Counted from the first letter of the stretch, positions 46,953 to 56,018 are shown. The stretch: DNA of 64,000 nucleotides from Pholiota molesta (GCA_014925825.1 JACGCK010000001.1:558001-622000); one strand, 5' to 3'. Notes: generated by a model not told the origin, from the sequence alone. Made by a program: numbers and translations.

Positions 46953-48347
46953 ATGAGTTATGAAGCTTCTTTCGCCCGAAGTGTTCCCATCACCGAAGAA
47001 CCCGCCAATCCCAGTGATGGCGGATCAAGAATCGAGGGCGTCCCGAACCCCGAGCCTCCTGCTCAGGATGTCCAGCCTCGGAGAAGGGACGGACGAAGTC
47101 GAACTACGCAGAGAGTCAACACCGAACTCCTCGCCGATATTGACAAACGACTCGCCGATTTTCGAGAAGGGAAAATTTCAAAGGCACGAACTATCGCATA
47201 CATCACGTCAAGATTGGACTTCTCGGATAGGGAAGGCGTGGACGAGTCTCAAAAAGAAACCGCCCTTGCCGAATTCCTCGGAGTCATCGAGTCCTTTGAG
47301 CGCCATGCTAACGACGCAGCCAGGCGAGGCGCTCATGCCGCCGCCGGACTCAACAGTCAAGCGGCAGCGCAAGCGCCCGAGCCTCCTCGAGCGCCTACAA
47401 CCGCCGTCGATCAGGAAGTCGAATCCCTCCTCGAAAATCTTTCCCCGTCGAAGAAGCGAGCAAGACCAAACGACGAAGGATCTGATGATGAGAGTGGAGG
47501 ATACGAGTCCGATGGAGGAGGAGAAAGCAATAAGAAGCAGAAGTTATTCGAGCGAGACATGCCGTGGTTCCAGCGGGAACTTACCGCCCGGAAAATCTCC
47601 GACCCCAGCTGCGCCGAAACCAGACGAATCCTCAGCCTCCTTGGAAACGACGTCAGTACTGTCAAACGCTGGATCCAGCAATCCTCGACTGCGCCGCTCG
47701 GTTTCCCCAGCTCCGAGTGGGAGAACATCATCCGAGGAAATGCCATCGACCTCGACAAAGTGTTCTCAGCGCTGCACCTCGTCGCACCTACTAAAGAGAA
47801 CGTTGGACGCGTGGGATCGACTACGATCAGCCTCGGTGACACTGAGCCACTCCGACGCATTCAGACCAGCGGAGACTGGTTCGCAGCTTGGCGCGAGGCC
47901 GCGAAAGCGACCGCGTTTGTCTTCCCTCACAGACGAGACGAACTCTGGGACTATGGCGACTACATCGGACGGGAATTCTCAGCCAAAACCCCCTCTGCCC
48001 ACCGCAAGATCATCTTGTACGACGCTGCCGTCCGCAACATGGTCGGCGGCGGGCAGAGTATCCTCCTCACCGACCGCTACAAGTTCGATCACATCTACTC
48101 GGCTATCATCCCGGCTGACGGAATCCAGTCCGACGTTGGACGATCAGGGGCATCAACTTCTCGCAACGGATCACGAGCTCGCGGATCAGACATCTGTAAG
48201 CGATTCAATGCGTTCTACTGCCCCGACGGAAGCTCCTGCAAGTACAGGCACATCTGCAAACGCTGCAAGAAGCAAGGACACGGACAGCACGAGTGCGAGA
48301 GCGGAAAAGAAGCTGAAGGAAAGGCTGGCGCGCGGGCTTCGGCCTAA
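46953..48347 (+). CDS. Gag-like protein of the retrotransposon
   Basis: 464 residues starting MSYEASFARSVPITEEPANP. The middle is hydrophilic and acidic with Lys/Arg clusters. The C-terminal part carries a Cys/His cluster, CKRFNAFYCPDGSSCKYRHI, and a perfect zinc knuckle CKRCKKQGHGQHEC (C-x2-C-x4-H-x4-C), as in nucleocapsid domains that bind the element's RNA. It ends KEAEGKAGARASA. The whole gene is overlapped by an open +1 frame that runs on into the reverse transcriptase, so RT may be made by frameshifting or by a separate start. No intron was seen. Confidence 0.85.
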   Translation: MSYEASFARSVPITEEPANPSDGGSRIEGVPNPEPPAQDVQPRRRDGRSRTTQRVNTELLADIDKRLADFREGKISKARTIAYITSRLDFSDREGVDESQKETALAEFLGVIESFERHANDAARRGAHAAAGLNSQAAAQAPEPPRAPTTAVDQEVESLLENLSPSKKRARPNDEGSDDESGGYESDGGGESNKKQKLFERDMPWFQRELTARKISDPSCAETRRILSLLGNDVSTVKRWIQQSSTAPLGFPSSEWENIIRGNAIDLDKVFSALHLVAPTKENVGRVGSTTISLGDTEPLRRIQTSGDWFAAWREAAKATAFVFPHRRDELWDYGDYIGREFSAKTPSAHRKIILYDAAVRNMVGGGQSILLTDRYKFDHIYSAIIPADGIQSDVGRSGASTSRNGSRARGSDICKRFNAFYCPDGSSCKYRHICKRCKKQGHGQHECESGKEAEGKAGARASA

Positions 48348-50163
48348 GTTCTTGCGTCACAACTTGTGGACGGATGGTGATTATCCTACCGCCCGTTCCG
48401 TCGCCGACTGGACTGAGACAGCGGCGCCTCTCCCCTCGCCCCCACAGAGTGAATTAGACGATCCCGTAGTTAAACAAACCATTGCAGAACACCCTGAATT
48501 ATTCAAAATTGTTACACCCATTAATGTCGACCGCTTTGAAGAGTTGCTCCGTGACCATCCCAACCCCGCTTTCGTTGCGTCTGTGTGTCGTGGCCTCCGC
48601 GAGGGTTTCTGGCCTTGGGCCGATACCCACAAAGATGGCTATCCTGTTACGCATGACGCTTCCCTACCCCCTCCGTGCGATCAACGCGAAGCCGATTTTT
48701 TGGAGAGTCAACGTCAAGAAGAAATTGCCAAAGGCCGTTTCTCTCCCTCGTTCGGCCCTGACCTCTTGCCTGGCATGTACAGCATGCCCATTCATGCTGT
48801 TCCTAAGCCCAACTCTGACGATTTGCGCATGGTCACTGACCAGAGCGCCGGCGAATTCTCTCTTAATTCCATGATCCCTCGAGAAGCGATCTCAGGCTAC
48901 CCACTCGACAACATGAAACGCCTGGGAGAACTCCTCCTTCATATCCGGAAGACCGAAGGCGATGGTCGTCTCGTTATGATTAAGTCAGATGTTGCTGAGG
49001 CTTATCGCTTAATGCCTATGCACCCTCATTGGCAGATTAAGCAGGTCAACACTATCAATGGAACACGAAACGTTGACAGGAACAACGCTTTTGGAGGCAG
49101 GGGCTCAGGTTGTATTTGGATCGCCTTCAATGGCCTCGTCACTTGGATCGCGATCCACGTTCGAGGACTGGTTTGGCTTTGTGTCTACTCCGATGACTCC
49201 TTCATGCCAGAGTGGAGTGACCGCATTTCCTGGGACCCTATTTTTCAGAAAGAACTTCCATCAAGTCAGGTACAGCTCCTTGAGCTTTGGCGCGAACTCG
49301 GGATCCCTTACAAAGAGAAGAAGCAAATATCCGGCTCACCGCTCACCGTCATCGGAATCGACGTCGACCCTAACGCCATGACCCTCACTCTCCCCCCCAA
49401 GGCACGCGCTGATCTCCTGGCAGAAATCACTGATTTTTGCCACCTCCCCGACGGTGTTCGTGGCGTGAAGCACACTTTGCGCCGCTGGCAGCGTCTCGCC
49501 GGTTGGTTGAACTGGGCGTTTAATGTTTTCCCTTTACTCCGCCCTTGTTTAAACAACTTTTATCCCAAAATCGCAGGAAAGGATGCCCCCAACCAAACCA
49601 TTTGGACTAACGTTCCCGTGCGCCGTGATCTCGAATGGGCCGCCAACCATATTCGCACATCCGATGGCGTCCACCTCCTTCGCTCATTCGACTGGGGAAT
49701 CGATGACGCTGACGTCGTTATTTTTTGCGACGCCTGCCTTGAAGGTATGGGTTTTTGGTACCCAAACCTCGACTCGGGTTTCTACGCTCCTGTGCCAGTG
49801 GCCGCCTCCAGTGAATTTATTTCCGTTTATGAAGCTTTGTGTGTTCTCTCCGCCCTAGAACACGCATCATCCCGCCTCGACGCCCCGTCTCGCATTATTA
49901 TTTTCACAGACAACTCCAACACTGTCGACATGTTCGCCTCCCTTCGTGCGCCTCCTCAATACAATGAAATCTTGAAGGCGTCCGTAGATATTCGCTTGGC
50001 GACTGAGCACCAACTCCGAGTTCTCCATGTCCCTGGCGAGCGAAATGAGGTGGCTGACGCCATTTCTCGCCGCCTCTTCGCACAAGCGCTCACTCTTCGT
50101 CCTCAACTTACTTTCACTCTCTTTGAACCCCCTCGAGTGACGCTGGGGGCAGCCAGAAAATGA
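46960..50163 (+). CDS. Reverse transcriptase-RNase H polyprotein
   Basis: The frame is open for 1067 codons. Reverse-transcriptase similarity begins after about 48300. RT landmarks are PMYSMP-like substrate strand (GMYSMPIHAVPKPNSDDLRM), LVMIKSDVAEAYRLMPMHP with the first catalytic Asp, and VWLCVYSDDSFM, the YxDD box. RNase H follows near 49700-50070: VVIFCDACLEGMGFWYP, the Glu of VYEALCVLSALEHAS, RIIIFTDNSNTVDMFASL and GERNEVADAISRRLF, giving the D-E-D-D set. The part before 48347 lies in a different frame over the gag gene and is Ser/Pro/Arg-rich; whether it is translated is unknown. The stop at 50161-50163 overlaps the recombinase ATG. Confidence 0.85.
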   Translation: MKLLSPEVFPSPKNPPIPVMADQESRASRTPSLLLRMSSLGEGTDEVELRRESTPNSSPILTNDSPIFEKGKFQRHELSHTSRQDWTSRIGKAWTSLKKKPPLPNSSESSSPLSAMLTTQPGEALMPPPDSTVKRQRKRPSLLERLQPPSIRKSNPSSKIFPRRRSEQDQTTKDLMMRVEDTSPMEEEKAIRSRSYSSETCRGSSGNLPPGKSPTPAAPKPDESSASLETTSVLSNAGSSNPRLRRSVSPAPSGRTSSEEMPSTSTKCSQRCTSSHLLKRTLDAWDRLRSASVTLSHSDAFRPAETGSQLGARPRKRPRLSSLTDETNSGTMATTSDGNSQPKPPLPTARSSCTTLPSATWSAAGRVSSSPTATSSITSTRLSSRLTESSPTLDDQGHQLLATDHELADQTSVSDSMRSTAPTEAPASTGTSANAARSKDTDSTSARAEKKLKERLARGLRPKFLRHNLWTDGDYPTARSVADWTETAAPLPSPPQSELDDPVVKQTIAEHPELFKIVTPINVDRFEELLRDHPNPAFVASVCRGLREGFWPWADTHKDGYPVTHDASLPPPCDQREADFLESQRQEEIAKGRFSPSFGPDLLPGMYSMPIHAVPKPNSDDLRMVTDQSAGEFSLNSMIPREAISGYPLDNMKRLGELLLHIRKTEGDGRLVMIKSDVAEAYRLMPMHPHWQIKQVNTINGTRNVDRNNAFGGRGSGCIWIAFNGLVTWIAIHVRGLVWLCVYSDDSFMPEWSDRISWDPIFQKELPSSQVQLLELWRELGIPYKEKKQISGSPLTVIGIDVDPNAMTLTLPPKARADLLAEITDFCHLPDGVRGVKHTLRRWQRLAGWLNWAFNVFPLLRPCLNNFYPKIAGKDAPNQTIWTNVPVRRDLEWAANHIRTSDGVHLLRSFDWGIDDADVVIFCDACLEGMGFWYPNLDSGFYAPVPVAASSEFISVYEALCVLSALEHASSRLDAPSRIIIFTDNSNTVDMFASLRAPPQYNEILKASVDIRLATEHQLRVLHVPGERNEVADAISRRLFAQALTLRPQLTFTLFEPPRVTLGAARK

Positions 50164-51170
50164 TTTCCTCTGGTGTTCGCTCCAGGCAACGCCCCCGCGA
50201 ACCCTGGACGCGCGAGCGCCTCCTCCATGAGCGCGCGATTTGTCTCGGACAAGCGATTGATACAGGTACCTGGAAAAATTATGGGTCCGCACTAAATTCA
50301 TATCTCGACTTCGTGCGCCTTCACGATTTTCCAGTTGACCCGACACCCGACACCCTATCTTTCTACACCGTATGGAAGTCCTCCCATCTCAAACCCAAGT
50401 CAGTAAAATCGTATCTTTCTGGCATATGCCAGCAATTAGAACCCTATTTTCCGGACGTTCGCAAAAACCGCCATTCACCTCTAGTCCACCGAACCTTGCA
50501 AGGATGCTTGCGCCGTCACGGAAGTCCCACGGACCGTAAGCGCGCGCTTACTATCCGTGACTTAGAGGACGTCGTTGAACATTTCGCCAGTTCGTCAGAT
50601 CACGACGACCTTCTCTTCGTGGCAATGCTATTGACTGGTTTCTTCGCGTTAATGCGCTTAGGCGAAATGACCTATGCGGATGACACCACCTTACGCGATC
50701 CTCGAAAGGTTACAACTCGGGCCTCCGTGAAAGTCGATGGCGATCTATTTCAATTTTTCCTTCCAAGCCACAAAGCCGACAAACAATTTGAAGGAAATAT
50801 TGTAATGGTTCGTCGAAACTGCATGAAAGCCGACCCATTCGCAGCTTTCCTCTCCTACCTGACATCTCGCGACCATCGCTTTCCCTACAACTCCGCGCTC
50901 TGGATCACCAGCACCGGACGCGTGCCCACGCGCTCTTTCTTCATGCGCCGCATTCGGACATTTTTCGAGAAGGACGTTGGTGGACACTCTATGCGCGCAG
51001 GCGGTGCAACCTTCATGGCTGAATGTGGCTGCCCTCCTTCCCTCATCCAAGCCGCTGGCCGATGGGCATCCGAAGCATTTCAACTTTACATTCGCAAAAA
51101 CCCCATCCTTCTCCAAGCGTTACTTTTTGCTCGCGACAGGCGTCAGGCGGTCTATATTCACTCGTCTTGA
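50160..51170 (+). CDS. Tyrosine recombinase of the retrotransposon
   Basis: 336 residues starting MISSGVRSRQRPREPW. An N-terminal SAM-like core-binding segment includes WKNYGSALNSYLDFVRLHDF. The catalytic domain has the first Arg in LTGFFALMRLGEMTYAD and a Lys-bearing beta hairpin near LPSHKADKQFEGNIVMVRR. The box II motif is GGHSMRAGGATFMAECGCP (H-x-x-R), and the nucleophile Tyr lies in RWASEAFQLYIRKNP. The R-H-R-Y set is complete, so the enzyme should be active in inserting the circular cDNA. The start codon overlaps the RT stop as ATGA, suggesting coupled translation. It ends QAVYIHSS. Confidence 0.9.
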   Translation: MISSGVRSRQRPREPWTRERLLHERAICLGQAIDTGTWKNYGSALNSYLDFVRLHDFPVDPTPDTLSFYTVWKSSHLKPKSVKSYLSGICQQLEPYFPDVRKNRHSPLVHRTLQGCLRRHGSPTDRKRALTIRDLEDVVEHFASSSDHDDLLFVAMLLTGFFALMRLGEMTYADDTTLRDPRKVTTRASVKVDGDLFQFFLPSHKADKQFEGNIVMVRRNCMKADPFAAFLSYLTSRDHRFPYNSALWITSTGRVPTRSFFMRRIRTFFEKDVGGHSMRAGGATFMAECGCPPSLIQAAGRWASEAFQLYIRKNPILLQALLFARDRRQAVYIHSS

Positions 51171-51317
51171 GTACTCCTCACATCCCTTACGGTCATCTTC
51201 TGCCCTACCTTTTTTTTTTCCTTTCTTATTCTCATTTTCCTCTCTAATCTTAATCATTTCTTGACTTCAACTTAACCTCTTCATCCTCTTTTCACTCGTC
51301 ATATTTTTTACAAGCTC

Positions 51318-51340
51318 AAAAAAAAAAAAAAAAAAAAAAA
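51318..51340 (+). repeat. Poly(A) tract upstream of B1
   Basis: 23 consecutive A between the recombinase stop and repeat B1. It could be a relic of reverse-transcribed polyadenylated RNA or a simple homopolymer. Confidence 0.7.
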
Positions 51341-51383
51341 CCCTTTTTCCCCTTTCACTTTCTTCTTTTTCGATAGGGCTTAT

Positions 51384-51587
51384 AGCCGTACCGTACATCA
51401 AGACGAATATACATGCGAGGTGTCTGGCACCGAGCCGACACCTTGCCATTTTAGGCCTACACCTGATAGCCTTCGAGCACCAATTTCCCACGAACACTTA
51501 TATTCGCCTCTGCAAACACACGAGTCTAGGTAAAATTGGTCGGGTTTGAATATTATTTACACTAGTCCAATTAGACCGCCCAAGACT
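51384..51587 (+). repeat. Split direct repeat B1
   Basis: 204 bp beginning AGCCGTACCGTACATCAAGA and ending GACCGCCCAAGACT, identical by eye to B2 at 52015-52218 (constant offset of 631). Confidence 0.92.
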
Positions 51588-51817
51588 CGTAGTCACATGC
51601 GAATTTTCCCCACACTGGCCTTGCCGTGTGGATGACCCCCCATTGCGCTGGCCTTGCCGCGCAATATTATTTAGAGGCCACGCTGAGCTGGCCCACCGCT
51701 CATAGCAATGTCTGCCTCACCTTTAATAGAAAGCCTTTCACAGCGGCTTTATTTTTGTCCGGCATGTGACTCAACTAAGAGGAAGGAAAATTTAAGACAA
51801 ACTGACTCGTAAACTGG

Positions 51818-51884
51818 TTTGTCTTTCTCTTCCACCTTCCTCCACTCGCCTTTTGCAGAGGCTCGCTATCATATTTTCAAAACA
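51818..51884 (+). repeat. Split direct repeat A2
   Basis: 67 bp identical by eye to A1 (46845-46911). It lies between B1 and B2, as in Ngaro-type elements. Confidence 0.9.
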
Positions 51885-52014
51885 CCCACCCACCTCAATC
51901 CCCTTTTTTCTGTCTCTCCTGATTTATTTATTTTCCCTTACTTTTATTCCATTTTCATATGCCTTGTCCTTTTTTCTTAACCTCCCTAACTTTTTACATA
52001 ACTACTTTGTTCCA

Positions 52015-52218
52015 AGCCGTACCGTACATCAAGACGAATATACATGCGAGGTGTCTGGCACCGAGCCGACACCTTGCCATTTTAGGCCTACACCTGATAG
52101 CCTTCGAGCACCAATTTCCCACGAACACTTATATTCGCCTCTGCAAACACACGAGTCTAGGTAAAATTGGTCGGGTTTGAATATTATTTACACTAGTCCA
52201 ATTAGACCGCCCAAGACT
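52015..52218 (+). repeat. Split direct repeat B2
   Basis: Second 204-bp B copy, probably the right end of the retrotransposon. Beyond CCCAAGACT the sequence diverges from that following B1. Confidence 0.92.
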
Positions 52219-52306
52219 AGATAATTCGGAATTTGCCGAGCACATGACTGCAAGCCAATCAGATTGTGAGTTTGTCTTTGAGTTTTGTCTTTATGGTTTG
52301 TCCCCC

Positions 52307-52612
52307 CTTGATGCCAACTATGCTCTGCGGTACGAATATCGTGGCCGTGGCGGGCTCTGCAAATCGTGGGTGCCATTTGCTGTTGCAGCAGGTCGTTGCG
52401 CGGCGGCCTTGGTGCCTAGCTCATTGCTGTGAGCGCCATGCTGAGAGATGGGGTGAGATTTACATACCAGTGTGCCACGCGCCGTCCGCATGCGCCCGAC
52501 CCGTCATTGCCCGCGCCCTCGTCACCGAAGCCATGCGCTATCGTCCTCAGGATCTACATGCGGATGTTGAGCCGCTGCCCCTGCTGATTCCCAGTTTCTC
52601 TTGAGCAAAGCG
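52307..52612 (+). repeat. 306-bp direct repeat, copy 2
   Basis: Same sequence and orientation as 46152-46457. It sits 88 bp right of the retrotransposon and borders the alcohol dehydrogenase fragment. Confidence 0.92.
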
Positions 52613-52756
52613 CAGACGCTCTGGAACTCGGTCTATACCGATGACGCGACTGGCACCTTTCATTTGACACCATCGAGCAGCGTACATCCCATTTGGCCCA
52701 AGTCCCTGTTGAGAGGATTAGAGAATTATCGGGAATTTAATATGGGCGTTGAACGT

Positions 52757-53411
52757 ACCCATATGCCAACAACGTCGCCTTCCTTCACACCGGTGTCGGT
52801 TACTGTATGGTAACTGGTGGGAAGGATATCCGAGAGATAGAGCGCTTTCTCGTCTGGGATGCCGTCGGGGATGGGAAGAAGATTGACATCGCCTTTGGGC
52901 ACGCGAGCATATTCTGCCTGTCCGCCGGGCCAGCCCCCTTGTAAAGTGCGAATAACCGAAAAACCCAGCATCAGCTTGGCCGTACATAGCACGCTGTAAA
53001 CTACCAGAATGGTTTGAATTAGAGAAAGCACCGTACCCCATGACTAAGAACCAGTCAAACGTACGAAGAGTTGTTGGTTTTATCACAGAATGAAGAAAGC
53101 TTTTGCTTGCAATAGTAACAGTCACCGCAGGCGACCTGGAATGATGCTACGACGCGCTGGCCGACTTTGATGTTGGTTACTCCGGGCCCAACCTTGTCAA
53201 CAATACCCATAAACTGATCATGGTCCCATAAGTGCGCGATCGAATAATATGAGTGATCAACGTACCTCATGTCCAAGAATATCCCCCTTCTGCATTGTCA
53301 TGATTTCTGAATGGTACCTGAAGCGGCGATTAGCTTGTGCGAATACTAATAATATGCGGTATTTAGGAATACACACAAATGGAGGTCTGAACCACAGATG
53401 GTTGTTCCAGT
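52757..53411 (-). pseudogene. Zinc alcohol dehydrogenase fragment, both ends missing
   Basis: This is part of a medium-chain zinc alcohol/formaldehyde dehydrogenase. Read on the minus strand it enters inside the GroES-like domain at TGTTICGSDLHLY, preceded by unrelated low-complexity sequence. It continues MQKGDILGHEFMGIVDKVG and RVVASFQVACGDCYYCKQKL (structural zinc cysteines). Then come AMYGQADAGFFGYSHF, GGWPGGQAEYARVPKGDVNL and PDEKALYLSDILPTSYHTV. It stops at GVKEGDVVGIW, just before the NAD-binding glycine motif that should follow, and runs into foreign sequence. The N-terminal 30-40 residues and the whole Rossmann C-terminal half are absent. Introns remain (about 53332-53391, 53226-53275, 52996-53062), so the source was a genomic copy and not cDNA. 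Confidence 0.85.
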
Positions 53412-54376
53412 AAGCCGCCGCGATGTGGTGGTGGATGTGGATGTCGGAGGCGGGGGCGTGGTACCGTGAGGGGGAGAGGGAGAGGGATGAAGTGGGCGAG
53501 GTGGTGGTGCTCGGCCGCTTGTGGTGACGGTGGTCCGGGCAACACGTCGGCAACACGTCGAACACGCGGCGTGTTCGATCGAGCTCGTGGCGTGGTGTGC
53601 TGGGGGCTGCGAATGGTGAAATCAAGAGCCGGCACACATCCCTCATTGGAGGGGAGGGGCACACGGCATGCGCGAGGGGTGAGGGAGATCAATCGTGGTA
53701 GTAGAGGAGAGAGATCAACATTGACAACGCGCACGTAGTTGATCGCTGTGGCCGGCAATTGCTCACGTGATATTTTGATCTGTGTTTGGCCGCAGTCTTC
53801 GCACCACGTCGCAACCGTGCACGGGCCACATCCTCTCTCTGTCCGAACCCTCATCCACTGTTCCTAATCTCTCCCTCGCCCTCGATAGATGGCCACACTT
53901 TATCGTACGCCGCCGTAAGCCACCGCCCTGTTCACATCGCAAGGTTCCGTTTATGTACAGGAGCATGCGCATGTCGCCTACCTACTAAATTCAGTAGCTG
54001 TAAGCATAAGGACATATGTTCTGTATCTTAATATGAAATGCCGCGCTATCTTGTCACATTAAGTGAGGATATAAGAAGAAAAGAAGAACAGAAAAACGAC
54101 ATCTACATGTTTATGAGGGCTACATGCAAGAACGTCGTGTAGTCCGTATAGAATCTAACTAATAACTTCATTGAGCAGACTATCAGGAGTGAAATTTATT
54201 AATGAAACGCGTACAATCGTACCTAGACGTCCGCCGTCCAGCCAACCCCCAGCAAAGAAAGTGCCCGTCAGCAAAAAGGCAGCGCCGGCGCCTAAACAGA
54301 GCCAGCTCACGTTCGCCCCGGCCGGACGCACATCAGTGGTAGATGCCCACTCCGTTGGCGGGCAGGTGGTAGTTCG
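53412..54376. other. GC-rich region without recognised genes
   Basis: Low-complexity purine-skewed sequence (about 53410-53720) and then an AT-richer stretch (about 53980-54190). Overlapping open frames on both strands show no family motifs. Confidence 0.35.
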
Positions 54377-54475
54377 GTGAGCGGACTGTGGTTGCGCGAG
54401 CGGGCTGCTATTGGGCGTGTGGGCTGTGATGGGATGAGCAGACTGTGGTGGGATGAGCGGACTGCGGTTGGACGA
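54377..54475 (+). repeat. Degenerate 19-bp minisatellite
   Basis: About five imperfect copies of a unit close to TGAGCGGACTGTGGTTGGA lie in tandem. They make long Ser/His/Pro-rich false open frames on the opposite strand. Confidence 0.6.
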
Positions 54476-54502
54476 GGGGGGATGCGAAGCGGGGATGCGA
54501 GT

Positions 54503-54554
54503 GTGTTGGGTGCGAGTGGAGCGGCGTGCTTGAAGCGGGCTGTGGTTGGCCGAG
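54503..54554 (+). repeat. Dispersed 52-bp repeat, copy 1
   Basis: GTGTTGGGTGCGAGTGGAGC... matches 55040-55091 with a few differences. Confidence 0.65.
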
Positions 54555-55039
54555 TCCCACTCTCCATCCCCATACCCACAGCGCAAACTCATGTCGAGCG
54601 CCTCTCGTCGATCCTGGCTTCACCCGCTCGACCCCATCATTGAGCCGCAGCTTTTCGCTGCATCGTCTTCATTGTCGTCAGGCGGCGTGGGCCACGATAG
54701 TTCAAGGGCGCCGCATGGAGGTACGAGTGACAATGGCGGCCCCGCCACAGGGTCGAACTCATACCTCCCCTCTCCCACTGCGTCTACCCTCCTGATCCAA
54801 ATCGCCGCCTCGACGACGTTCTGCGCGATGCGCTCGTGCTCGTAGCCATCCGCTTGCTCACCCGCCTCCGTTTCTTTGTCGATGCCCGTGCCAGATGCTG
54901 CTACTTCTACTGCGCGCCGCAGCCCCAATTTCACCCGCGCTGTCATATCGCTCTCGCGCAGAATCTCGAGGTAGCGAACAGACACCTAGCTTGCTGCTGG
55001 GGCTGCATTTGGGGCTTGAGGGTACGGTTGGGTACGCGG

Positions 55040-55091
55040 GTGTTGGGTGCGAGCGGAGCGGCGCGGTTGAAGCGGGCGGCGGTTGGCCGAG
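55040..55091 (+). repeat. Dispersed 52-bp repeat, copy 2
   Basis: GTGTTGGGTGCGAGCGGAGC... is the second copy of the unit at 54503-54554, in the same orientation. Confidence 0.65.
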
Positions 55092-55727
55092 CGGGCTGTA
55101 GTGGAGGAAGTGGGGGTGCGAGGGTGTTCCTGGGGCGGTAGTGGTTTCGTACGAGTAGATGTCGGTGAAAGGGCCCTTCTCGCGATGCGAATACGCGAGC
55201 ACGAGGGTTGAATGGGGTGCTGCAATGCTGGGACTGGTGTTGTTAGAGTAGATGCGAATGTGGGTTCCATAGCGCTGCTGGGTTGAGAACAAGCGGCATC
55301 GTCATGCGGGCGTCGGCGCGAGGACGTTCAGTGCAAGTGGAGCGAGAGCCGAGAGGTGGTCCCCGCCGGGCGAGTGCGGCGCAAGCCAGCTCCGCGGCAA
55401 CTGCAGCACGGGGGTGGGTTACGACGCGAAGCCATCCGCCGGTTTCACAGGCGTTAAACTCTGCCCGCCGCCGCCGAGCTCGCAGCATACGCGGCCATAT
55501 TAGCGCTGCTGTGACCGGGATATCTCCCCTGAACGACCGATCTTGCAGCCTCGGGAGCTTGGTGTGGCAGAGGCGGAGAGTTGATGCGGGGGCTGAGATG
55601 AGAACACAGGTGAGTTATCGAACTTGTAAGTCAGGACGTGAGGTTCCCTGTCGATGGCATAGTACTCACCGCGTTGACGTTGAGAGTGGTGATGGGCGAA
55701 CAGATGCGGCGCTGGGACCATGTGAAT
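55092..55727. other. GC-rich region without recognised genes
   Basis: Continuation of the GC-rich low-complexity tract. Open frames on both strands conflict and I recognise none of them. Confidence 0.35.
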
Positions 55728-56018
55728 CCAAAAAAAAAGGGTGCAGCGGCATACGTACACCCCGCGACCACAACCTGCACAACACATTGCAAGACGTTTC
55801 CCAATCATAAAAAAAATCGAGGGGGTGCCAGCTACATAAACGCCGCGACCACACCTCTGGTTCAACGCCGATCTTTTCTAGGAAAAGAAAGGAGGGGGTG
55901 CCAGCTACATAAACGCCGCAACCACACCTCAAATGCAACACGTGTCTTCTCTGAGAGAAAAAAGGAGGGGGTGCATGCTACATAAACGCCGCGACCACGC
56001 CTCGAGTTTGTTGAAGGA
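55728..56018 (+). repeat. Minisatellite, about 74-bp unit, four copies
   Basis: Each unit has an A-rich start, then a core near GGGGGTGCCAGCTACATAAA and CGCCGCGACCACACCTC. Core copies are at about 55740, 55815, 55889 and 55963, with more variable sequence between them. The first copy is the most diverged. Confidence 0.8.

Larger units (their letters stand above)
46845..52218 (+). mobile_element. Ngaro-like tyrosine-recombinase retrotransposon, apparently intact
   Basis: The element encodes a gag-like protein, reverse transcriptase-RNase H, and a tyrosine recombinase in place of an integrase. It carries split direct repeats in the order A1 (46845-46911), ORFs, B1 (51384-51587), A2 (51818-51884), B2 (52015-52218). 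I found no difference between the two A copies (67 bp) or the two B copies (204 bp). That order (A1-ORF-B1-A2-B2) is the hallmark of Ngaro and PAT-type elements, which integrate through a circular intermediate and leave no target duplication. All three ORFs are open and the catalytic residues are present, so the copy looks recent. The outermost limits are uncertain because spacers of 230 and 130 bp separate B1, A2 and B2. Confidence 0.85.

Noticed and set aside
51318..51340. Poly(A) as a sign of a LINE-type insertion
   Set aside because: It lies inside the tyrosine-recombinase element, before repeat B1, and no LINE proteins or target duplication are present.
53363..55810. Many 60-180 codon open frames on both strands
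   Set aside because: Low-complexity Pro/Ser/Arg/His-rich peptides generated by GC-rich repeats, with no splice structure or homology pattern.
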